DNA of 64,000 nucleotides from Clostridia bacterium (GCA_017463025.1 JAFTPZ010000001.1:1-64000), one strand, 5' to 3'. Counted from the stretch's first letter, positions 19,413 to 29,635 are shown. The notes: a model not told the origin generated them from the sequence alone. Made by a program: numbers and translations.

Positions 19413-21071
19413 TCACTTATTGATAATAGCTCCTTTGTCGGCAGAACTTACCTGCGCCGCGTATCTCTTCAAATATCCGCTCACTTCTTTCTTTTTGAGC
19501 GGCATTTCTTGTTTACGCTTTGCAAGCTCCTCGTCCGACACTTTGAGTTCGATTTTATAATTCGGGATATCGATAGAAATGATATCCCCCTCTTTCACGT
19601 ACGCGATCGGACCGCCCGAAACCGCCTCGGGAGAAACGTGCCCGATCGACGCGCCGCGCGTTGCGCCCGAAAATCTACCGTCGGTGATGAGCGCGACGTC
19701 CTTATCCAATCCCATACCGGCAATAGCAGAGGTCGGAGAGAGCATTTCGCGCATCCCAGGGCCGCCGGCAGGGCCTTCGTAGCGGATCACCACCACGTCC
19801 CCTTTCACGATCTTGCCGCCGTAAATCGCCGCAATACATTCCTCTTCGCTTTCAAACACCCTTGCAGGTCCTTCGTGCACGAGCATTTCGTTTGCCACCG
19901 CCGCACGTTTCACCACGCACCCGTCGGGCGCGAGGTTACCTTTGAGCACCGCGATACCGCCCGTTTTACCGAACGCGTTTTCGGGTTTTCTGATCACCTC
20001 TTCGTCAAGGTTGACCGCATTTTCAATATTCTCGCCCAAGGTCTTGCCCGTACAGGTCATCACCGACGTATCGATAAGGCCGAGCCCGTCCAGCTCTTTC
20101 AAGACGGCGTACACGCCCCCAGCCTCGTTGAGATCCTCCATATACGTCGGACCTGCCGGCGCAAGGTGGCATAAATTCGGCGTCTTTTCGCTGATCACGT
20201 TGACGAGATCGAGGTCAAATTCCACGCCGCACTCGTTCGCGATCGCAGGCAGGTGGAGCATACTGTTCGTGGAACAGCCGAGCGCCATATCCGCGGTGAT
20301 CGCGTTTTGAATTGCGGCTTTGGTCATAATATCGCGAGGACGGATATTCTTTTTCACAAGCTCCATCACCTGCATACCTGCGTGCTTGGCAAGCTCGATT
20401 CTCGCCGAATACACGGCAGGGATCGTACCGTTCCCCTGTAAGCCCATACCCAAAACTTCTGTCAAACAGTTCATAGAGTTTGCGGTATACATACCCGAAC
20501 ACGAACCGCAAGTGGGGCAGACCTTCCTTTCAAATTCCGTCAAGCCCTTTTCGTCGATCTTACCTGCGGTGTACGCGCCGACCGCCTCGAACATACTCGA
20601 CAGCGACCGCTTTTTGCCGCCCACTCTGCCTGCGAGCATAGGACCGCCGCTGACGAACACGGTGGGAATATTGAGCCGCGCCGCCGCCATCAACAGCCCT
20701 GGTACGTTTTTATCGCAGTTGGGGATCATCACGAGCCCGTCGAACCCGTGCGCCATTACCATAGCCTCCGTCGAATCGGCGATGAGATCGCGCGTTACGA
20801 GGGAATATTTCATACCCGTATGCCCCATCGCAATACCGTCGCACACGGTGATTGCAGGGAACATAATGGGCGTACCGCCTGCCATTGCCACGCCGAGTTT
20901 CACCGCCCCTGCGATCTTGTCGAGGTTGATATGCCCGGGGACGATTTCGTTATAGGACGAAACGATCCCGATGAGCGGACGGGCTTGTTCCTCCTCCGTA
21001 AGCCCCAGCGCGTGATAGAGCGAGCGATGCGGCGCGTTTTGAAATCCGTTTACGATTGTGTCTTTGATCAT
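19413..21071 (-). CDS. ilvD: Dihydroxy-acid dehydratase
   Basis: About 552 residues, an Fe-S dehydratase for valine and isoleucine synthesis. Cluster ligands are in [10 protein letters not shown] and [17 protein letters not shown]. Also visible are [28 protein letters not shown] and [13 protein letters not shown] place the start at ATG 21071 ([16 protein letters not shown]), preceded by AGGT; the TTG at 21101 is in frame but adds a Lys-rich stretch not expected in the family. It precedes leuC by 65 bases in the same transcript. Confidence 0.97.
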   Translation of the reverse strand: MIKDTIVNGFQNAPHRSLYHALGLTEEEQARPLIGIVSSYNEIVPGHINLDKIAGAVKLGVAMAGGTPIMFPAITVCDGIAMGHTGMKYSLVTRDLIADSTEAMVMAHGFDGLVMIPNCDKNVPGLLMAAARLNIPTVFVSGGPMLAGRVGGKKRSLSSMFEAVGAYTAGKIDEKGLTEFERKVCPTCGSCSGMYTANSMNCLTEVLGMGLQGNGTIPAVYSARIELAKHAGMQVMELVKKNIRPRDIMTKAAIQNAITADMALGCSTNSMLHLPAIANECGVEFDLDLVNVISEKTPNLCHLAPAGPTYMEDLNEAGGVYAVLKELDGLGLIDTSVMTCTGKTLGENIENAVNLDEEVIRKPENAFGKTGGIAVLKGNLAPDGCVVKRAAVANEMLVHEGPARVFESEEECIAAIYGGKIVKGDVVVIRYEGPAGGPGMREMLSPTSAIAGMGLDKDVALITDGRFSGATRGASIGHVSPEAVSGGPIAYVKEGDIISIDIPNYKIELKVSDEELAKRKQEMPLKKKEVSGYLKRYAAQVSSADKGAIINK

Positions 21072-21152
21072 AATTTTACCTGATTTTTCCTTCTTTGTCA
21101 ACCGTTAAAACGCGGAAAAGGTGCAAAATGCACCTTATACGCGTTTCGTTCG

Positions 21153-22184
<1,032 letters not shown>

Positions 22185-22191
22185 TTATTTT

Positions 22192-22695
22192 TTATTTTGA
22201 TAATAACGTCGTCGTACCGCGATCGAGCGCGACGATACCCGTTCTGCACATTTCCAAGATCCCGAACGGTTGCATAAGCTTTACGAACGCGTCGATCTTG
22301 GAGGGATTGCCCGTAACTTCAATACACATTCCCTCGATGGAATAATCGATCACGCTCGCCCTGAACACGTCCACCGCCGTCATAATATCCGCGCGGTTTT
22401 TCGATTCGTTACGCACTTTTATAAGCATGAGCTCGCGCTTGATGGGCGCGTCGTCGAGTACTTCCACTTTTTTGACTACGAGCAATTTTTTCAGTTGGTT
22501 GATCACCTGTTCTTTCGCGTACGAATCGCCGCTGATCGCGATCGTAATGCGCGAATACTCGCTATCTTCCGTTTCCGCCACGGTCAGTGCGTCGATATTA
22601 AAGCCGCGACGGGTAAACATAGCCGTAACGCGCGTCAACACGCCCGCCTTATTTTCTACGTAGACCGCTATGATAAATCTGTTGTTTTCCATCAT
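22192..22695 (-). CDS. ilvN: Acetolactate synthase small (regulatory) subunit
   Basis: A 167-residue ACT-domain regulator of acetolactate synthase that confers valine feedback inhibition. FIIAVYVENKAGVLTRVTAMFTRRGFNIDAL is split between strand one and helix one of the ACT domain. The C-terminal half, from about residue 80, is the second regulatory domain (LMLIKVRNESKNRADIM). It begins 2 bases after the ilvB stop, so translation is coupled. Confidence 0.96.
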   Translation of the reverse strand: MMENNRFIIAVYVENKAGVLTRVTAMFTRRGFNIDALTVAETEDSEYSRITIAISGDSYAKEQVINQLKKLLVVKKVEVLDDAPIKRELMLIKVRNESKNRADIMTAVDVFRASVIDYSIEGMCIEVTGNPSKIDAFVKLMQPFGILEMCRTGIVALDRGTTTLLSK

Positions 22696-22697
22696 CG

Positions 22698-24377
22698 TTA
22701 CCTCACCTTGGTAATAATATCGTCAATCGCTCCCCCTGGGGGTAACATCGGCAACACGAACTCGTCCTTGTCGATACGCACGTCGATCACGACGGGACCG
22801 TTGGCTTTTATCGCCTTTTGGAACGCCTGCTTAAACTCCACGGGCGTTTCCGCAAGATACCCCTCCGCGCCGAACGCCTTGGCGAGCTTGACAAAATCGG
22901 TTTTTCTATCGAGCACGGTGTTGGAATACCGTTTCCCAAAAAACAGCGTTTGCCATTGTCTTACCATACCGAGCACGCCGTTGTTCAAAAGTACGATCAC
23001 GATCGGCAGTTTATAGGTAACGGCGGTGGCAAGCTCGTTGAGGTTCATGCCGAAGCTACCGTCCCCCGTGATCAAAACGGTGGGATCTTTCGTCGCCACG
23101 TACGCGCCCATTGCCGCGCCCAAGCCAAAGCCCATCGTACCCAAGCCTCCGCTCGACACCCAACGCCGAGGCCGATCGAATCGTACGTATTGCGCCGTCC
23201 ACATTTGGTGCTGTCCGACGTCCGTCGTGATCACCGTTTTGGGAAGTTTTTCGGCGTTGATGATCTCAAATACCTGTTTGGGCGTAAGCGGCGCTTGGTT
23301 TGCCGCCGCGATCTCCTCTTCGAAGGCGATCTCCTCCGCTTTCAACTCACGCACACGCGCGATCCACGCCGGATTGCTCTTGTTTTCGCATTTTGCGACG
23401 ATACGCTTGAACGAATCCTCCACGTCGCCCACAAGTCCGAGCTCCACGCGTACGTTCTTATTCACCTCCGCGGAATCGGGATCGAGTTGAATGATCTTGG
23501 TATTTTTCGCGAATTTTGCCACGTTCCCCGTCGCACGGTCGGAAAACCGTACCCCGATCGCCAAGATCAAGTCCGCTTCGTTTTGCGACATCGAGGACGC
23601 GTAATGCCCGTGCATACCTTGCATACCCAAAAACCGCTCGTTCTCTTGCGGTACGGCGGAAAGTCCCATAAACGAACAACCGATCACCGCGTCGATCTTG
23701 TTGGCGAAATCGACGATCTCATTGCCCATGCCGAGCCCTGCCGCGCCGCCGCCGACGTAGATATACGGACGGGTAGCCTCGCCGATCATTTTCACCGCCT
23801 CGTCGATAAGCTCTTCTTTGACTTTGGGCAGAGGGATCTTCTCCACTATGCCCTGCGGCTCGAATTCGTATTTGCCTACCTGCACGTCCTTGGGAATATC
23901 CACAAGCACAGGCCCAGGTCTGCCCGATTTCGCAATCGAAAACGCCTTGCGAACGGTGTCGGCAAGATCTTCTATCCTTTTTACGAAGAAATTGTGTTTC
24001 GTGATGGGCATGGTTACACCCGTGATATCGATCTCTTGGAAACTGTCCTTGCCGATCAGCGAGTTGGGCACGTTGCCCGTGATCGCCACGAGAGGTATCG
24101 AATCGAGCATTGCCGTAGCGATACCCGTTACGAGGTTGGTCGCCCCAGGTCCGCTCGTTGCAATACAGACGCCCACCTTACCCGTCGCACGGGAATACCC
24201 GTCCGCGGCGTGCGACGCGCCCTGCTCGTGCGCCGTCAACACGTGATTGATCTTGTCTTTATATTCATACAGCGCGTCGTAAATGTTAATGACTTGCCCC
24301 CCAGGGTAGCCGAACACGTCGGTAACGCCCTGTTCGATCAAGGTCTGCACTAAAATTTGCGCTCCGTTTAATAACAT
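22698..24377 (-). CDS. ilvB: Acetolactate synthase large (catalytic) subunit
   Basis: A 559-residue ThDP- and FAD-dependent enzyme condensing pyruvate with pyruvate or 2-oxobutanoate. GVTDVFGYPGGQVINIYDAL and LTAHEQGASHAADGYSRA contain the catalytic Glu. ITGNVPNSLIGKDSFQEID is the FAD/substrate region. ITGDGSFGMNLNELAT with the following LLNNGVLGMVRQWQ is the GDG-to-NN ThDP/Mg motif. The RQWQ Trp is the usual 2-oxobutanoate-selectivity residue of AHAS enzymes, which distinguishes it from catabolic AlsS. Confidence 0.97.
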   Translation of the reverse strand: MLLNGAQILVQTLIEQGVTDVFGYPGGQVINIYDALYEYKDKINHVLTAHEQGASHAADGYSRATGKVGVCIATSGPGATNLVTGIATAMLDSIPLVAITGNVPNSLIGKDSFQEIDITGVTMPITKHNFFVKRIEDLADTVRKAFSIAKSGRPGPVLVDIPKDVQVGKYEFEPQGIVEKIPLPKVKEELIDEAVKMIGEATRPYIYVGGGAAGLGMGNEIVDFANKIDAVIGCSFMGLSAVPQENERFLGMQGMHGHYASSMSQNEADLILAIGVRFSDRATGNVAKFAKNTKIIQLDPDSAEVNKNVRVELGLVGDVEDSFKRIVAKCENKSNPAWIARVRELKAEEIAFEEEIAAANQAPLTPKQVFEIINAEKLPKTVITTDVGQHQMWTAQYVRFDRPRRWVSSGGLGTMGFGLGAAMGAYVATKDPTVLITGDGSFGMNLNELATAVTYKLPIVIVLLNNGVLGMVRQWQTLFFGKRYSNTVLDRKTDFVKLAKAFGAEGYLAETPVEFKQAFQKAIKANGPVVIDVRIDKDEFVLPMLPPGGAIDDIITKVR

Positions 24378-24390
24378 ACTTTCGTTCTCC

Positions 24391-26049
24391 TTATAACATT
24401 CTGTTCACAGCCGACACCAACGCTCTCACCGACGAAGTCATAATGTCGCTGTGGATACCTGCCCCCCAATAGCTTTTGCCCTCGCTTACGATACAAACGT
24501 AAGAGGCGGCTTTCGAGGAGGATTTTTCTTCCAACGCGTGTTCCACGTAGTTTTCCAACTCGTACTCTTTCCCCATAACCTTTTTAATGGCGAGGTTCAC
24601 GCAATCGAGACGACCGTTGCCCTCCACGTCCACGGTGGTAGCCGCGCCGTTATATTCGATCACAATCCTGCCTTTCACTTTGTCGGCGGAAATTTCTTCG
24701 TAGCCCGTTTCGAGTACGTTGAGCTTTTCCGTCAGATTGACGAAATCGCGGTGGAAAATGTCGTATACCTCTTTCGCGCTCAATTCCCTGTGCTCGAAAT
24801 CGGAAATATGTTTCACGTGATACCCGAACTGCTCGCGCATCTTCGGCGGCAATATGAGCTTGAACTGCGTTTCGAGAATATACCCGATGCCGCCCTTGCC
24901 CGACTGGGAATTGATGCGGATAACGTCCGCCTCGTACACTCTGCCCACGTCGGCAGGATCGAGGGGCAGATAGGGCACGGTCCACGTATTCACGCCCTTT
25001 TCCACCCTGTATTTCATTCCCTTGGCGATCGCGTCTTGGTGCGAGCCCGAAAACGCCGCGAACACGAGCTGTCCGCTATACGGCTGTCTTTCGCTTACAT
25101 GCATTCTCGTTACCCGCTCGTAAACGGAAGTAATGCTCGGCAGATCGGAAAAATCCAGCTTTGGATCAACGCCCTGCGAATACATATTCAAAGCCAGCGT
25201 TACGATATCCACGTTTCCCGTCCGCTCGCCGTTGCCAAAGAGCGTACCCTCTATCCGATCGCCCCCTGCGAGCAAACCCAGTTCGCGGTCCGCCACCGCG
25301 CCACCGCGGTCGTTATGGGGGTGCAGGGAAATGACCACGCTTACACGGTTTTTCAGATTCTTGCACATATATTCCACCTGATTTGCGTATACGTGCGGCA
25401 TAGAATGGGACACGGTTACGGGCAGGTTAATAATCGCTTTGTCTTCGGGCGTAGGTTGCCAAATATCGAGTACGGCGTTGCATATCTCCGCCGCAAACTC
25501 GGGCTCCGTACCCGTAAAGCTTTCGGGGGAATATTCGAACGTGATCCTTCCCTCCGCCTTTTCGCGATACTGCTTGCAAAGCTTTGCCCCGAAAACCGCG
25601 ATATCGATAATTTCCTTTTTCTCGCGCTTGAACACCTGCTCGCGCTGCGCCACGGACGTGGAATTATACAAATGCACGATCGCGTGCTTCGCGCCCTTGA
25701 TCGCCTCGAACGTCTTGGCGATAATATGCTCGCGCGATTGCGTAAGGACTTGTATCGTAACGTCGTCGGGAATTAAGTTCTGCTCGATGATCGTGCGGCA
25801 AAACTCGTATTCCGTTTCACTCGCCGCAGGAAAGCCCACTTCGATCTCCTTAAAACCGATCTTGCAAAGCAATTTGAAAAATTCCAGCTTTTCCTCTAAA
25901 CTCATCGGAATAATAAGCGCCTGATTGCCGTCGCGAAGATCGACGCTACACCAGATCGGCGGCTTTTCAATGGACGATTTTTTCGTCCAGTCCATCGTAA
26001 CGCCTTGCGGCTCGAAATATTGTTTTACGTATTTTTGATTGTTTTTCAT
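24391..26049 (-). CDS. leuA: 2-isopropylmalate synthase (LeuA, long form)
   Basis: About 552 residues; it condenses acetyl-CoA with 2-ketoisovalerate to begin leucine synthesis. I use ATG 26049 (MKNNQKYVKQYFEP), preceded by AGGT; an in-frame extension to 26082 runs into the leader terminator. VDLRDGNQALI is the catalytic Arg-Asp motif of the TIM barrel. LHPHNDRGGAVADREL supplies the metal His and GTLFGNGERTGNVD is the second metal loop. The C-terminal 140 residues form the leucine-sensing LeuA regulatory domain (GRLDCVNLAIKKVMG). First gene after the T-box leader. Confidence 0.96.
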   Translation of the reverse strand: MKNNQKYVKQYFEPQGVTMDWTKKSSIEKPPIWCSVDLRDGNQALIIPMSLEEKLEFFKLLCKIGFKEIEVGFPAASETEYEFCRTIIEQNLIPDDVTIQVLTQSREHIIAKTFEAIKGAKHAIVHLYNSTSVAQREQVFKREKKEIIDIAVFGAKLCKQYREKAEGRITFEYSPESFTGTEPEFAAEICNAVLDIWQPTPEDKAIINLPVTVSHSMPHVYANQVEYMCKNLKNRVSVVISLHPHNDRGGAVADRELGLLAGGDRIEGTLFGNGERTGNVDIVTLALNMYSQGVDPKLDFSDLPSITSVYERVTRMHVSERQPYSGQLVFAAFSGSHQDAIAKGMKYRVEKGVNTWTVPYLPLDPADVGRVYEADVIRINSQSGKGGIGYILETQFKLILPPKMREQFGYHVKHISDFEHRELSAKEVYDIFHRDFVNLTEKLNVLETGYEEISADKVKGRIVIEYNGAATTVDVEGNGRLDCVNLAIKKVMGKEYELENYVEHALEEKSSSKAASYVCIVSEGKSYWGAGIHSDIMTSSVRALVSAVNRML

Positions 26050-26059
26050 AATCGATCTA

Positions 26060-26362
26060 CCTATACAAAAAGTCTCTTTCACGCGCTGAAAACGCTTGAA
26101 AGAGACGAAGATTTTTTTATTCTCCGCGGTACCACTCCGTTTGACGGCTTTCGCCGCCCACTCGTGTCTTGAAAAGACTTTCCTTATAACGGAGGAAACC
26201 CGTCCGAATCTACTAGGCGTTTTCGCTGTTCTGTCGGAGGCTCGGGGAGGAGATATTTTTCACGTTCCGTATCGGCTTGCACCTGCCGCCGACTCTCTGC
26301 GTATCGGGTTTCGTGATTTTCGTTCCCGTCGTTGCCTTTTATAAATATTTTTGAATATATCT
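26060..26362 (-). ncRNA. T-box leader of the leu-ilv operon
   Basis: Reading the minus strand: a stem I region has the hallmark distal loop CAGGTGCAAGCC (near 26270-26285) and a specifier region around 26250-26255. The near-invariant T-box antiterminator core GAGTGGTACCGCGGAG (26123-26138, consensus GNUGGNACCGCG) follows. Then comes an intrinsic terminator with arms GTCTCTTTC/GAAAGAGAC (about 26072-26096) and a TTTTT run. Uncharged tRNA would pair with the specifier and the TGG bulge and prevent termination. By alignment to the usual specifier-X-CCU pattern I read the specifier as AUC (isoleucine); CUC (leucine) overlaps it and cannot be excluded. Confidence 0.9.
26072..26096 (-). terminator. 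Regulated intrinsic terminator of the T-box leader
   Basis: The arms GTCTCTTTC and GAAAGAGAC pair perfectly and extend with AGCG/CGC. They are followed on the minus strand by TTTTTG. It lies 30 bases after the antiterminator core and just before leuA, the standard T-box arrangement. Confidence 0.85.
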
Positions 26363-26391
26363 ATTTTATAATACTTTTGCAGTTTTGTCAA
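26363..26391 (-). promoter_or_regulatory. Promoter of the T-box-controlled leu-ilv operon
   Basis: TTGACA (26386-26391) and TAAAAT (26363-26368) on the minus strand with 17-base spacing. The predicted start falls just before the T-box stem I. Confidence 0.8.
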
Positions 26392-26459
26392 GTACCCTCT
26401 GCCACCTTTTTCAAGGTTTTTTCAGGAAACTTTAAGAAATTTTACTATTTGCGGCTGGC

Positions 26460-26580
26460 TATGAACGCGCAGATGCGAGCAAGACAAGGCGCGCGAGGCT
26501 TTCCGATGGGAGTTTACAATGGTAAACGAGCAAGGAAAACGTAGCGCAACGCCGTATTGCGACGCAGATACGCGTTTATA
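26460..26580. repeat. 120-bp nested imperfect palindrome between ilvE and the T-box promoter
   Basis: The outer arms TATGAACGCGCAGATGCG (26460-26477) and the complement of 26563-26580 match at 14 of 18 positions. Inner arms CTTTCC/GGAAAA and a perfect central hairpin GTTTAC-AATG-GTAAAC (26512-26527) nest inside. The element overlaps the last codon of ilvE. It looks like a folded extragenic palindromic repeat or structured 3' end rather than a gene, and is GC-rich in an otherwise AT-rich gap. Confidence 0.7.
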
Positions 26581-27637
26581 ATTTGTAAACCCAATTAAAT
26601 TTGTCTTCTATCTTGCCCCATTGAATACCCGTGAGTATATCGTACAGCTTTTGCGTAACCTCGCCGATCTTGCCGCCGTTCACTTCGTATTCCTTGTCGC
26701 CATAGGCAAGCTTTCCAATCGGCGATACCACCGCCGCCGTGCCGCAACCCCACGCCTCTTCCAGCTTTCCGCTTTCGAGCGCCGAAACGAGCTCCTCGAC
26801 AGAAAACAGCCGTTCGCTCACTTTATAACCAAGCGATTTGAGCACTTCTATACAGCTCTTTCTCGTAATCCCAGGGAGGATCGAACCCGTGAGCATAGGC
26901 GTTACGATCTCGCCGTCGATCTTGAACATAACGTTCATCGCGCCCACTTCTTCGATATACTTTCTCTCCACGCCGTCCAGCCAAAGCACCTGCGAATATC
27001 CCTTTTTCGCCGCTCTTTCGCCTGCGCGCGTACTTGCCGCGTAGTTGCCGCCACACTTTGCGTACCCCGTGCCACCGCGAACGGTACGCACGTCCTCGCT
27101 CTCGATCATAATCTTGACGGGATTGATGCCCTCGGCGTAATAACTGCCGCTCGGCGAGGCAATGAGCATAAACGTCGCGCTTTTCACTGCGTGTACTCCC
27201 AGCGATTCGTCGTTCCCGAACGTAAACGGGCGAAGATAAAGGGACGTCCCGAAAGACTTGGGCACGAACCGCTCTTCCAACTTTACGAACGTTTCCAAAA
27301 TTTCGAGCATATCCTGCTCGGGAATTTCGGGCAGACTCATACGCTCTGCGGAATTGTTCATTCGACGGATATTCTCCATCGGACGGAAGAGCTGTACGCC
27401 GCCGTCCGCGCGACGGTACGCCTTTAACCCCTCGAAGATCTCCGCGCCGTAATGGAGGACCGTGGAGGCAGGGTGCAAGGAAATTCTGCCAAACGGTACG
27501 ATCCGCGGATCGTGCCAACCCTTTCCCTCGGTATAGTCCATAATAAACATATGATCGGTGAATACTTTCCCGAACCCTAATTTGTCCTCCGCCGGCATTT
27601 CGCTCGGCGTCGTCGTTTTCGTGATCTTGATTTCCAT
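26576..27637 (-). CDS. ilvE: Branched-chain amino acid aminotransferase
   Basis: A 353-residue fold-type-IV PLP transaminase, the last step for leucine, valine and isoleucine. LHYGAEIFEGLKAYR is the entry motif. RGGTGYAKCGGNYAAS carries the Schiff-base Lys, and YIEEVGAMNVMF and PGITRKSCIEVL complete the family signature (BCAT type 2, which runs to about 355 residues). It has its own consensus promoter and ends in a palindromic element, so it is probably a separate unit just upstream of the T-box operon. Confidence 0.97.
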   Translation of the reverse strand: MEIKITKTTTPSEMPAEDKLGFGKVFTDHMFIMDYTEGKGWHDPRIVPFGRISLHPASTVLHYGAEIFEGLKAYRRADGGVQLFRPMENIRRMNNSAERMSLPEIPEQDMLEILETFVKLEERFVPKSFGTSLYLRPFTFGNDESLGVHAVKSATFMLIASPSGSYYAEGINPVKIMIESEDVRTVRGGTGYAKCGGNYAASTRAGERAAKKGYSQVLWLDGVERKYIEEVGAMNVMFKIDGEIVTPMLTGSILPGITRKSCIEVLKSLGYKVSERLFSVEELVSALESGKLEEAWGCGTAAVVSPIGKLAYGDKEYEVNGGKIGEVTQKLYDILTGIQWGKIEDKFNWVYKL

Positions 27638-27695
27638 AATCGTTTACCTCAATTCAAAAAACGAATAAACTGCGCTCTGTTAATTTATTTATATA

Positions 27696-27724
27696 ATTAT
27701 ACACCGCAAAAACCGTTTCGTCAA
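27696..27724 (-). promoter_or_regulatory. Promoter of ilvE
   Basis: TTGACG (27719-27724) and TATAAT (27696-27701) on the minus strand, 17 bases apart. A 7-bp inverted repeat ACACCGC/GCGGTGT (27701-27738) spans the -10 and -35 elements and could be an operator. Confidence 0.82.
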
Positions 27725-27771
27725 CAATTTCGCGGTGTATTTTTTATTTTTTTCAAAGATTTTCCGTCTTT

Positions 27772-29226
27772 TTACGCCGCCTGACCGCCCTCGCCGTCCT
27801 GCGATCCGTATAAAGCCTTACCCACTTTTTTACCGCCGTTTTCCTTGACCTCTTGTTTCACGAGCTTGGTGAGAGCGAACAACGCGATCACGTTGGGCAA
27901 TACCATCAGGTAGTTGAAAAAGTCGGTCAGTTCCCAAACCAGATCGTTTTGGAAAATAGAGCCGAGCATAATGCATACGAGCGCGACGATCGAATATACC
28001 AACGCGCCTTTTTTGCCGAAGAGGTATTCGAAGTTGATCTTTCCGAACAAATTCCAGCTCACGATCGTGGAGAAGGCGAAAAACGAAAGACAGATCGCCA
28101 CGAACACGCTACCGATCGTCAGCGCGACGTTGCCGCCGCCGAACGCCACGGCAAAGCCGTTGGCAACGAGTACCCCTTTCCCTAAATTATCGGGATTCCC
28201 CTGCATCAACGCGCCGTTGCCTGCGTATAACGTGGAAATGACGATAAGCGCGGTGAACGTGAGCACGACGAACGTATCGATAAACACGCTTGCGATCGCC
28301 ACCGTACCCTGTTCGTGCGCGGTTTTCACGTTCGCTTGCGCGTGTGCGTGCGGCGTCGAGCCCATACCCGCCTCGTTGGAGAACAGTCCGCGCTTCGCGC
28401 CTTGGCTGATCGCCGTCTTGATCGCGTACCCCACGCCGCCGCCGATCACCGCTTGCGGCTGGAACGCGTAGCGGAAGATCATAGCGAACGTTTCGGGGAT
28501 ATAAACGATACGCGCGCAAATAATCAGAATACCGCCGAGGATATAGAGTATTGCCATAACGGGCACGATCTTTTCGCTGACGGAGGCGATCCGCGAAACG
28601 CCGCCGATAAAAATGAACGCGCAAACGAGAACGAGCACGACGCCCACCGCCCAAGTGGGCACGAAACCGCCCGTTGCGCTGCTTACCGCCTCGCCGATGG
28701 AATTGGACTGTACCATCGCGCCGATAAAACCGAGCGCAACGACCGCCGCCACCGCGAAAAAGCCAGCGAGGAATTTTCCGAACTTATTCGGAAACGCTTT
28801 CTTAATATAATATACAGGGCCGCCCGAAACGTTACCGTCCGCGTCGACTTCGCGCGTTTTTTGCGCAAGCACCGCCTCTGCGTAAATGGTCGCCATACCC
28901 AAAAAGGCAATGATCCACATCCAAAAGATCGCCCCTGGGCCGCCGAGCAAGATCGCGCCCGACGCGCCGATAATGTTTCCCGTGCCTACCTGCCCTGCGA
29001 CGGCGGTGGCAAACGCCTGAAAGGAGCTCATGCCCGATTTTTCTTTTTTACCGTTGAGATTCATATTCCCGAACACGTTTTTCATGCCCTGCCCAAAGCA
29101 ACGCACCTGCACGCATTTGGTGTGCACCGTGTACCAGATCCCGATCCCGACGAGCAAAAGGATCAGCACGTAATCGGACAAATACGCATTCACGCTTTGT
29201 ACCACTTTTACCAGCCATTCTTCCAT
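27772..29226 (-). CDS. Alanine/glycine:cation symporter (AGCS family)
   Basis: A 484-residue sodium/proton-coupled amino acid transporter with about ten hydrophobic segments. GQVGTGNIIGASGAILLGGPG is the family signature near residue 80, and GLFSNEAGMGSTPHAHA is the second conserved motif. The start is ATG 29226 (MEEWLVKVVQSVNAYL) with AGGAGA upstream; longer in-frame reading is the riboswitch, not protein. A tandem glycine riboswitch directly upstream indicates glycine is a substrate, which fits the family's alanine/glycine range. In related cases such riboswitches govern uptake or export of excess glycine. Confidence 0.95.
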   Translation of the reverse strand: MEEWLVKVVQSVNAYLSDYVLILLLVGIGIWYTVHTKCVQVRCFGQGMKNVFGNMNLNGKKEKSGMSSFQAFATAVAGQVGTGNIIGASGAILLGGPGAIFWMWIIAFLGMATIYAEAVLAQKTREVDADGNVSGGPVYYIKKAFPNKFGKFLAGFFAVAAVVALGFIGAMVQSNSIGEAVSSATGGFVPTWAVGVVLVLVCAFIFIGGVSRIASVSEKIVPVMAILYILGGILIICARIVYIPETFAMIFRYAFQPQAVIGGGVGYAIKTAISQGAKRGLFSNEAGMGSTPHAHAQANVKTAHEQGTVAIASVFIDTFVVLTFTALIVISTLYAGNGALMQGNPDNLGKGVLVANGFAVAFGGGNVALTIGSVFVAICLSFFAFSTIVSWNLFGKINFEYLFGKKGALVYSIVALVCIMLGSIFQNDLVWELTDFFNYLMVLPNVIALFALTKLVKQEVKENGGKKVGKALYGSQDGEGGQAA

Positions 29227-29243
29227 AATATATTTCTCCTTTA

Positions 29244-29288
29244 TAAAAAAATTTCCCGATCTTGCATACGCGCTCGCACAACGGGAAA
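29244..29288 (-). terminator. Expression-platform terminator of the glycine riboswitch
   Basis: On the minus strand TTTCCCG and CGGGAAA pair across a 23-base loop and are followed by TTTTTTT, between the second aptamer and the AGCS ribosome binding site. Its position suggests control by transcription termination. Confidence 0.72.
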
Positions 29289-29335
29289 AAGAGAAAATAT
29301 TGCAAAAATCCCCCCAAAAGAGGAAACGAAAAGCA

Positions 29336-29503
29336 ATTCTCTGTCCTTTTGCCTGAGAGATTGACGGCTTAAAAAACCGTTTTGCCCCTTCGGCACTCGC
29401 GCAAGGCGAGCTTCTCCGGAGTGCTATCAAATTGCAGTACTCAATCTTCCGATCACCTGAGAGCTTTACTCCTTCGGTCGGACGCAGCGCGTCCATCTCC
29501 TAC
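29336..29503 (-). ncRNA. Tandem glycine riboswitch
   Basis: Two glycine aptamers in a row on the minus strand. Aptamer 1 runs from GGAGATGG through CCGAAGGAGTAAAGCTCTCAGG. Aptamer 2 runs from CTCCGGAGAAGC through TGCCGAAGGGGCAAAA to ATCTCTCAGGCAAAAGGACAG. The paired GCCGAAGG-GCAA and CTCTCAGG-ACAGAG blocks are the conserved core of the gcvT/glycine motif. The linker is about 20 bases, typical of cooperative tandem glycine riboswitches. Confidence 0.96.
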
Positions 29504-29540
29504 AATCATCACATAGCGTGCTTTATATGAACTTTTCCTA

Positions 29541-29570
29541 ATAATAGCACAACTTCACGACGTTTGTCAA
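29541..29570 (-). promoter_or_regulatory. Promoter of the glycine riboswitch-AGCS unit
   Basis: TTGACA (29565-29570) and TATTAT (29541-29546) on the minus strand, spaced by 18 bases. The predicted start is about 30 bases before the first aptamer. Confidence 0.75.
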
Positions 29571-29635
29571 CGGTTTTTTCTATATTTTCACAAATTTCTT
29601 GCTCGCATTTAATAGCTTTTTTGCCGTTTATGTGG

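Noticed and set aside
22818..24353. Open frame of 511 codons on plus opposite ilvB
   Set aside because: Antisense shadow of acetolactate synthase, Arg/His-rich, no ribosome site and no recognisable domain.
24451..25776. Open frame of 441 codons on plus opposite leuA
   Set aside because: Antisense shadow of 2-isopropylmalate synthase; no motif and no promoter.
26096..26344. A short open frame on plus within the T-box leader
   Set aside because: The region is the complement of the T-box RNA with its conserved antiterminator; no ribosome site for a protein.
27701..27745. Terminator after the AGCS gene (ACACCGC/GCGGTGT stem and T-run)
   Set aside because: The T-run lies on the plus strand while the AGCS gene is read on minus, and the stem overlaps the ilvE promoter; more likely an operator or chance.
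28315..29364. Open frame of 349 codons on plus opposite the AGCS gene and riboswitch
   Set aside because: Covers a transporter and a riboswitch in antisense; the protein is Asp/Arg/His-rich with no hydrophobic or catalytic pattern.
29227..29496. N-terminal extension of the AGCS transporter by 90 codons
   Set aside because: The extension would translate the glycine riboswitch and its terminator. The start at 29226 has a proper AGGAGA site.
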